NCBI GenBank assembly: GCA_022009815.1
Contig: CP091725.1
Span: 1,550,001 to 1,614,000, forward strand
Length of the DNA: 64,000 bases
Direction of reading: 5' to 3'
Origin: Bacteroidales bacterium
GTDB taxonomy: Bacteria > Bacteroidota > Bacteroidia > Bacteroidales > Muribaculaceae
Each line of letters begins with the position of its first letter. Position 1 is the first letter of the stretch. Both the position numbers and the translations under genes were made by a program. Shown piece after piece: positions 57,527-64,000 of this stretch. The notes below the pieces were generated by a model. The model was not told the DNA's origin. It searched no databases and worked only from the letters and a program-made list of their open reading frames with translations.

Positions 57527-58714
57527 ATGAAAATTAAGACAGTTATTGGACTGACAAAGCGAGTGGCTTTGTTGGGTTTGGTTTTGGGTGTCAGCATGAC
57601 CTCATGTGGCAAGAAAGACCAGCAGGGACAGCAGCAACAGGCTGCTCCGCAAATCGGGTTTATCACAGTAACCAAGTCGAGTGCAGATTTGGAAAGCGTT
57701 TACCCGGCAACGATTAAGGGACAGAAGGATGTGCAGATACGTCCACAAGTTTCTGGATTCATTACAAAGGTTTGTGTAGACGAAGGTCAGCAAGTGTCGG
57801 CAGGACAGGTGCTGTTTGTAATCGATCAAGTGCAGTATGAGGCAGCGGTAAATCAGTGCAAGGCAGCCGTTGCGGCAGCTCAGCAGCAGGTCAACAGCGC
57901 TCAGATTACCGCCAACAACAAGAAAAAACTTTTTGAGAAAAACGTGATCAGTGACTACGAGAACCAATTGGCTCAAAACGACCTTGCAGCAGCCAAAGCA
58001 CAGCTGGCGCAAGCCCGCGCAGCGCTTGTCAATGCAGAGAAGAACCTCTCGTATACAGTAGTGAAGGCTCCGTCGGCAGGTTATGTCGGCTCGATTCCAA
58101 ACCGTGAGGGTTCGCTTGCAAGCCCGTCTTCACAACAGCCTCTCACCACAATTTCCGACATCTCAGAGGTTTATGCCTACATTTCGTTCAACGAAAAGCA
58201 AGTGCTTGAGATGACACAAAATGGCAGCGTATCGCTTGCCAAAGCGCTCAGCGAGCTTCCGGCAGCAAAATTGAAACTCTCTGACGGCAGCTACTATTCA
58301 GAATTGGGCAAATTCTCGACGATGACAGGTATGCTCGACAACACCACCGGTTCGGCATCGGTGCGCGTGGCGTTCAAAAACCAGAACGGAATGCTCCGCA
58401 GCGGCTCTACAGGCTCAGTTGTCATCCCGGCACACTACGACAACGTAATCATTATACCTCAGTCGGCAACCACCGAATTGCAGGACAAGAAATTCGCATA
58501 CGTTGTTGACAAGGCTGGCAAAGTCACCGCACGCCCAATCGAGGTGCTTGCAAACAACGACGGACAGAACTACGTGGTTACCAGTGGACTTGAGAACGGC
58601 GAACATGTCGTGGTTCAAGGTGTAGGTGTAAGCGTCCGCGAAGGTGTGCAGATCACTCCGGTTGACATGACAGGCAAGGATCTCAGCCAGGCAGCAGGCG
58701 CACAGCAGAAGTAA
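57527..58714 (+). CDS. RND efflux periplasmic adaptor (AcrA/MexA type)
   Basis: A 395-residue lipoprotein (LGLVLGVSMTSC, Cys near 25). PATIKGQKDVQIRPQVSGFI and VDEGQQVSAGQVLFVID form the first lipoyl half. A long helical hairpin (VNQCKAAVAAAQQQVNSAQI to QARAALVNAEKNL) is followed by the second lipoyl half and the beta-barrel/membrane-proximal domains (SGSTGSVVIPAHYDNVIIIP). It bridges the pump and the outer membrane channel encoded next. The Gln-rich QQGQQQQA stretch follows the lipobox. Confidence 0.93.
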   Translation: MKIKTVIGLTKRVALLGLVLGVSMTSCGKKDQQGQQQQAAPQIGFITVTKSSADLESVYPATIKGQKDVQIRPQVSGFITKVCVDEGQQVSAGQVLFVIDQVQYEAAVNQCKAAVAAAQQQVNSAQITANNKKKLFEKNVISDYENQLAQNDLAAAKAQLAQARAALVNAEKNLSYTVVKAPSAGYVGSIPNREGSLASPSSQQPLTTISDISEVYAYISFNEKQVLEMTQNGSVSLAKALSELPAAKLKLSDGSYYSELGKFSTMTGMLDNTTGSASVRVAFKNQNGMLRSGSTGSVVIPAHYDNVIIIPQSATTELQDKKFAYVVDKAGKVTARPIEVLANNDGQNYVVTSGLENGEHVVVQGVGVSVREGVQITPVDMTGKDLSQAAGAQQK

Positions 58715-58748
58715 CAGGAAACAATAAGGAAAATTAGAATAAAGAGAA

Positions 58749-61700
58749 ATGAAATTAGATACGTTTATCAACCGGCCGGTGCTCTCGACCGTGATATCCA
58801 TCTTCATTGTGATTTTGGGTGTCGTCGGAATGTTGTGGTTGCCAATCACGCAGTATCCTGACATTGCGCCTCCAACAATCCAGGTTTCGACCACCTATAC
58901 CGGTGCCGACGCCAAGACTGTGCTCAACTCCGTTATTGCGCCTATCGAGGAGCAAATCAACGGTGCTGAAGGCATGACATATATCCAATCAACGGCAACC
59001 AATACAGGTAGCGCCACGATTACAGTTTATTTCGAGCAGGGCTTCGACCCCGACATGGCAGCCGTCGATGTGCAGAACCGTGTGGCAAAGGCGCAGAGCA
59101 TGCTTCCTGCCGAGGTGACAAGAGTGGGTGTGATTACGCAGAAACGACAGACGTCAATGCTGCTTGTGTTCTCACTCCTTTCTCCAAACGGCAAGTTTGA
59201 GCAGGAATTCATCGAGAACTATATGAAAATCAACGTCATCCCACAGATTCAGCGTGTGAACGGTGTGGGCGACGCGATGGTGATGGGTGCCGACTACTCT
59301 ATGCGTATCTGGCTCAAGCCAGACGCCATGGCACAGCACAACCTTATGCCTTCCGATGTCAGTGCGGCTCTCGCCGACCAGAACATCGAGGCTGCTCCGG
59401 GTCAGTTCGGAGAAAACGGCGGAACGACATTCCAATACGTGATGCGCTACCGCGGACGTCTGATCACTCCAGAAGAGTTTGACAAGATTATCATCCGCGC
59501 CGACAAAGACGGCAACGTCCTATATCTGAAAGACGTGGCAACAATGGAGCTTGGCCGTGTAAGCTACGGCTTCAGGGCAAGACAAACGGTCATCCAGCCG
59601 CTTCCGCCATCATCTTCCAGACTGCGGGCTCCAATGCGACTCAGGTTATCAAGGACGTTGAGGCAAAAATCAACGAGGCAGGAAAAGAACTTCCAAACGG
59701 ATTGGAGTTCAACGTTTCAATGAACACCAACGACTTCCTATACGCATCAATCGAAGAGGTTATCAAGACCCTTATCGAGGCATTTATCCTCGTGTTCCTT
59801 GTGGTTTACGTGTTCCTACAGGACTTGCGTTCAACCATTATTCCGGCAATCGCCATCCCGGTGGCGTTGATCGGTACGTTCTTCGGCCTTTATTTGATTG
59901 GCTTCTCAATCAACCTGTTGACACTCTCGGCATTGGTGCTCGCCATTGCGATTGTGGTCGACGATGCGATTGTGGTGGTCGAGGCGGTCCATGCCAAACT
60001 CGACGAGGGCTACACCTCGGCACGTATGGCTGCAATCGACGCTATGCGTGAGATAGGCGGAGCGATTGTCTCAATCACCCTTGTCATGATGCTTGTGTTT
60101 ATTCCGGTGTCGTTCATGTCGGGAACGTCGGGCGTGTTCTATCGCCAGTTTGGTTTGACAATGGCAATCGCCATCGGACTGTCGGCATTGAACGCATTGA
60201 CCCTGTCGCCGGCTTTGTGTGCGGTGTTCCTGAAACCTCACAACGCAGAGGGCGGCTCCAAGAAAGTGTCGTTTGTAAAGGCATTCCACGAAGGATTCAA
60301 CCGCAATTATGAGAAACTGCTCGTCCGCTACAAAAAATGGACAGGATTCTTCATCAATCATAAAATCACGGCATTCGGCGTTGTGGCAGCCAGCATCGTG
60401 GCGCTTGCCGCAATGATGATGACCACGTCGACCGCTTTGGTTCCTAATGAGGACACCGGCGTGTTGTTCTGTATGGTCAACATGCCGCCTGCAACGTCGC
60501 TTGATAAAACAGAGGCCACACTTGCCAAGGTGGACAAGATTCTTGCCGCCAATCCTGCAGTCGAGTCGCGTACGGAGATTCTTGGTTACAGCTTTATCGC
60601 CGGTCAGGGCAACACGTACGGTACGTTTATCGTAAAGCTCAAGGACTGGAGCGAGCGTGAGGAAGGACAGGACGCAACAAGCGTGCTCGGACAACTTTAC
60701 GGCGCAGTGGGTCAGCAGATAAAAGACGCCACAGTGATGATGTTCCAGCCGCCGATGATTTCCGGTTATTCGGTAACAAGCGGTTTCGAGCTTCAGTTGC
60801 AAGACAAGACCGGAGGCGACATCAACAAGTTCTTCCAGATTTATCAGCAATTCATCGGCGCGCTCAACCAGCGCCCGGAAATCCAGCAGGCTTACTCAAC
60901 GTTTAATCCGACATTCCCGCAGTATATGGTCAATGTCGATGTTGCCAAGACCAAGCAGGCGGGAATCAGCCCGAGCGTTGTGTTGTCGACGCTGCAAGGC
61001 TACTACGGCGGTATGTATGTGTCGAACTTCAACCGCTTCGGTAAACTTTACCGTGTGATGATGCAGGCCGATCCAAGTGCACGTATCTCTCCTGAAACGC
61101 TGAATCAGGTGAAAGTGCGTGTAGGCAACGAAATGTCGCCAATCACCAACTTCATCACGCTTGAGCGCGTCTACGGACCAGATATCATCTCTCGCTTCAA
61201 CCTGTTTACGTCGATTTCTGTCAGCGGTACGCCAAATCCAGGCTACAGTAACGGTGACGCCATCAAGGCCATCCAGGAAGTAGCGGCACAGACATTGCCT
61301 ATGGGCTACGGCTATGAGTTCTCAGGAATGACGCGTGAGGAGCAGAATTCATCAGCGGCGTCGACTGCAATCGTGTTCGGACTTTGTCTGCTCTTTGTCT
61401 ATCTGCTTCTGTCGGCACAATATGAAAGCTACATCCTGCCGCTGTCGGTTATCTTGTCCATTCCGTTGGGCTTGATGGGATCATTCCTCTTCGCGAAGAT
61501 TTTTGGTGTTAACAACAACATCTATCTGCAAATCGGTTTGATAATGCTTATCGGTCTGTTGGCAAAGAACGCCATCCTTATCGTAGAGTTCGCTCTTGAC
61601 CGCCGCAAGACGGGAATGAGCATCGTGGGCGCCGCTATCGCCGGTGCGGCAGCGCGTCTGCGTCCTATCTTGATGACAGGCTTCGCAATGATTATCGGTC

Positions 61701-61924
61701 TGTTGCCACTGATGCTTGCCAACGGCGTAGGCGCCAACGGTAACCGTTCGCTTGGAACAGGTGCTGTCGGCGGTATGTTGATTGGTATGATTCTTCAGGT
61801 GCTTATCGTTCCGGCATTGTTCGTTGCGTTCCAAAAGATTCAGGAGAAGATACAGCCGTTGAAGTGGAAGGATACTGACAACGCTGAAATCGATGATCAG
61901 ATAGAGCAATATTCACACAATTAA
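58749..61924 (+). CDS. RND multidrug efflux pump (AcrB/MexB type), one frameshift
   Basis: About 1058 residues after restoring one missing base near 59573 (GF-QGKTNGHPAAAIIFQTAGSN, as GKTNGHPAAAI). FINRPVLSTVISIFIVILG is span 1, and ISTTY-like QVSTTYTGADAKTV opens the porter domain. LALAIGIVVDDAIVVVE-type VLAIAIVVDDAIVVVEAVH is the proton-relay span with Asp-Asp. LIGLLAKNAILIVEFALD holds the relay Lys, and TGFAMIIGLLPLMLANGVGA is close to the end. It is the proton-driven inner-membrane pump of the tripartite system; substrates cannot be told. The C-terminal tail is acidic. Confidence 0.94.
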
Positions 61925-61939
61925 TAAAGAGTGAAATCA

Positions 61940-63325
61940 ATGAATAAAAGCAAATTGTTAAGTGCAGCACTCGTAGTGGCGATTGCCACTACGACGGCAA
62001 GCTGCCATATCTATAAGAAATTCGAGATGCCTGAGGAAGGCATCGCCGGCGAGGTTGCCGCAGCCCAGAAAGAGGCTGTCGACTCAACGGCTCTCGGCAA
62101 TGTGAAATGGGAACAGGTGTTTACCGACCCGCAGTTGCAGGCACTCATCCAGATAGCGCTCGACAGCAATGTCGACCTTGAAAACGCCCGTCTGAATGTG
62201 GATATCGCCAAAGCACAGCTGCAAGGCGCCAAGCTCAGCTATCTGCCGAGCGTGGCGTTGACGCCCAATGGCGGAACGGCTTCCTATGGAGGCTCGAAAA
62301 TAACAAAAGACTCATGGTCGTACACCATCCCGGCAACCGCAAGCTGGGAAATCGACGTGTTCGGAAAGTTGCTCAACAACAAGCGCAACGCCGAGGCGGC
62401 GGTGCTTCAGACAGAGGCATACCGTCAGGCAGTGCGCTCGCAGATAATCAGTGGAGTGGCAAACTGCTATTACACCATCGCAATGCTCCAGCGCCAGTTG
62501 CAGATTCTCAACGAGACATCGGCAATCTGGCAGGAAAGCATCAAGACGATGCAGGATTTGAAAGAGGCAGGATGCTACAACGAAGTGGCAGTGGTGCAGA
62601 GCAAGGCCAACTATGCAAGCCTGCTCGCAACCATACCGCAAGTAGAGGAGTCGCTTCATCAGGTCAACAGCAGCCTGTCGCTGCTCTTGAACCGTCCGCA
62701 GCAGACATGGGTTGTCGACTCATCCTATGAGCCGAGTTTCCCGGAATATATGGAGAAAGGCGTGCCGATGTCGTATCTTGCGGCCCGTCCAGACGTGCAG
62801 GCAGCAGAGCAGTCGCTCGCAATGGCATATTACGCCACCAACACAGCGCGTGCGGCATTCTATCCAAGCCTTGTAATCTCGGCAGGTGGCGGCTTCACCA
62901 ACCTGCTCGGAAGCGTTATCGTCAACCCGGGCAAATGGTTCTATCAGCTTGCCGGACAGCTAACGGCGCCCCTCTTCAGCCGCGGACGCAACATCGCCAC
63001 GCTGAAGGCAGCCAAACTGAAACAGCAGCAGACGCTCAACACGTTTGAGCACACAGTGCTTGCCGCCGGTGCGGAAGTGGGCGACGCTTTGGTGAGCTAC
63101 AACAAGAACAAGCAGCGCAGCGCTCTGCTCGTCGACCAGGTTGACAACCTGTCGAAAGCCGTTGAATACAACAACGACCTTATGAAGTACAGCACAGCCA
63201 CCTATCTGGAAGTGCTTACGGCACAGCAGTCGCTTCTCAACGCACAAATGTCGCAGCTGCAATGTGAACTTCAAGTGCGTCAGGCAGCCATCAGCCTCTA
63301 TCAGGCTCTCGGCGGCGGACGTTGA
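61940..63325 (+). CDS. RND efflux outer membrane channel (TolC/OprM type)
   Basis: Start at 61940 (MNKSKLLSAALVVAIATTTASC), giving a lipobox Cys; an ATG nine bases earlier is an alternative. About 461 residues with two outer-membrane efflux protein repeats: ALIQIALDSNVDLENARLNVDIA and LNEQ-like MSYLAARPDVQAAEQSLAMA. TYLEVLTAQQSLLNAQMSQLQ is near the end. The repeat structure and lipid anchor match NodT/OprM-type channels. It completes the adaptor-pump-channel operon. Confidence 0.93.
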   Translation: MNKSKLLSAALVVAIATTTASCHIYKKFEMPEEGIAGEVAAAQKEAVDSTALGNVKWEQVFTDPQLQALIQIALDSNVDLENARLNVDIAKAQLQGAKLSYLPSVALTPNGGTASYGGSKITKDSWSYTIPATASWEIDVFGKLLNNKRNAEAAVLQTEAYRQAVRSQIISGVANCYYTIAMLQRQLQILNETSAIWQESIKTMQDLKEAGCYNEVAVVQSKANYASLLATIPQVEESLHQVNSSLSLLLNRPQQTWVVDSSYEPSFPEYMEKGVPMSYLAARPDVQAAEQSLAMAYYATNTARAAFYPSLVISAGGGFTNLLGSVIVNPGKWFYQLAGQLTAPLFSRGRNIATLKAAKLKQQQTLNTFEHTVLAAGAEVGDALVSYNKNKQRSALLVDQVDNLSKAVEYNNDLMKYSTATYLEVLTAQQSLLNAQMSQLQCELQVRQAAISLYQALGGGR

Positions 63326-63356
63326 TATAGTATTAATTACCTTAATCAGAAACACA

Positions 63357-64000
63357 ATGATTAGTCCATTAGCATTTGTTGACCCGACAGCGAAAATCGG
63401 CGACAACGTAACAATTTATCCTTTCGCTTTTGTCGACAAGGATGTGGAGATAGGCGACGGATGCATCGTGATGCCTAATGCCAGCATCATGCAAGGCGCG
63501 CGCCTCGGCAAGAATGTGAAGGTGTATAATAACGCAATCGTAAGCGCGTCGCCTCAAGACTTCCGCTGGAAAGGCGAAATGTCGTACGTCATCATCGGCG
63601 ACAACACCGTGATACGCGAGATGGCGATAATCAACCGCAGCATCCACGAAGGCGGCGCCACCAAGGTGGGCGCAAACTCGTTTGTGCTTGCGGATTCGCA
63701 CATCGGCCACGACAGCGAGATTAGCGACTATTGCGTGGTTGGCAACAACGTGCAGATTGCCGGCGATGTGTTTATCGACTCTTGCTCGATTCTTTCCACC
63801 GGCGTGAAAGTGTTTGAAAACAGCCACATTGGTAAATGGGTGTTTGTCAAAGGTGGATGCCGCGTTTCGGGCAATGTGCCTCCTTTCATCATCCTTGCCC
63901 ACAATCCGGCTGTCTACTATGGCGTGAACGCAACGATTATGCGTCATAAGGACAACTTCAAGGAAGAAGAAATCGACGATATCGCAAAAGCATACCGCCA
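63357..64000 (+). CDS. LpxA-family acyltransferase, 3' end off the right edge
   Basis: Left-handed beta-helix built of hexapeptide repeats: MISPLAFVDPTAKIGDNVTI, VEIGDGCIVMPNASI and ARLGKNVKVYNNAIVSASPQ. The candidate catalytic region reads LADSHIGHDSEIS, with His in the place of the LpxA catalytic His. LpxA transfers a 3-hydroxyacyl chain to UDP-N-acetylglucosamine, starting lipid A synthesis. The INRSIHEGGATKVG segment differs from the INRGT-type signature I expect in orthodox LpxA, so this may be the second LpxA-family protein found in many Bacteroidales rather than LpxA itself. 214 codons are visible before the edge. Confidence 0.8.
   Translation, partial: MISPLAFVDPTAKIGDNVTIYPFAFVDKDVEIGDGCIVMPNASIMQGARLGKNVKVYNNAIVSASPQDFRWKGEMSYVIIGDNTVIREMAIINRSIHEGGATKVGANSFVLADSHIGHDSEISDYCVVGNNVQIAGDVFIDSCSILSTGVKVFENSHIGKWVFVKGGCRVSGNVPPFIILAHNPAVYYGVNATIMRHKDNFKEEEIDDIAKAYR

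Noticed and set aside
58749..61924. Programmed ribosomal frameshift in the efflux pump or other split genes
   Set aside because: No consistent slippery heptamer with a downstream structure; the same type of one-base break occurs in about twenty unrelated genes, so sequence error is simpler.

Overview
The window looks like chromosome from a Bacteroidales bacterium, perhaps Muribaculaceae-like; the family is a guess. Evidence: a fused SecDF, a SusC/SusD/SusE/SusF outer-membrane set, a type IX secretion (T9SS) C-terminal domain, a PCMD lipoprotein, a DUF2795 acidic protein, and Bacteroidota promoters (-7 box TAnnTTTG with TTG about 20 bases upstream). By eye most of the window is near 50% GC; 10.15-15.9 kb is clearly AT-richer.

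Layout. 0-7.6 kb: a lipoprotein with Ig-like folds (cut by the left edge), a structured repeat, secDF, then the lemA/DUF3137 pair. 7.8-15.95 kb: an accessory island between direct repeats of the 3' end of the DUF2795 gene. Its left part is eroded (AAA ATPases, integrase remnants). Its right part is a minus-strand operon: Dam methylase, DpnII-type endonuclease, an unrecognised ORF, a second DpnA-like methylase and an AIPR-family protein. A tyrosine-recombinase catalytic fragment lies next to the right repeat. 16-29.6 kb: housekeeping genes (cobalamin adenosyltransferase, LOG protein, RNase R, FucP-type transporter, argB, ilvE, HD hydrolase, exonuclease III, PCMD lipoprotein with beta-barrel protein, trpS, membrane-bound AraC regulator, map). 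29.9-37 kb: a Sus-like glycan uptake locus without a glycoside hydrolase. 37-45.6 kb: OPT transporter, TonB receptor, tRNA-Ser, a second copy of the structured repeat, a secreted unknown, HrpB helicase and a YitT/YczE membrane protein. 45.8-57.3 kb: a TolB-like propeller with a T9SS amidase, a vWA protein, a Nudix regulator, an eroded ADP-ribosylglycohydrolase, riboflavin synthase, a nitroreductase, MenA and a large Dna2-like nuclease-helicase. 57.5-64 kb: an RND tripartite pump and an LpxA-family acyltransferase cut by the right edge.

Two structures are not explained by ordinary annotation. One is the pair of about 200-base repeats (1494-1735 and 41506-41703), made of nested hairpins whose arms differ between copies but stay self-complementary. 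The other is the triple 16-20 base direct repeat (7828, 10126, 15933) delimiting the island.

A caution: about twenty genes, many of them housekeeping, carry single-base frameshifts, mostly one missing base in a short homopolymer. This looks like uncorrected sequence error. I therefore annotate those genes as full-length loci with a noted frameshift and do not read any one of them as a real loss of function.
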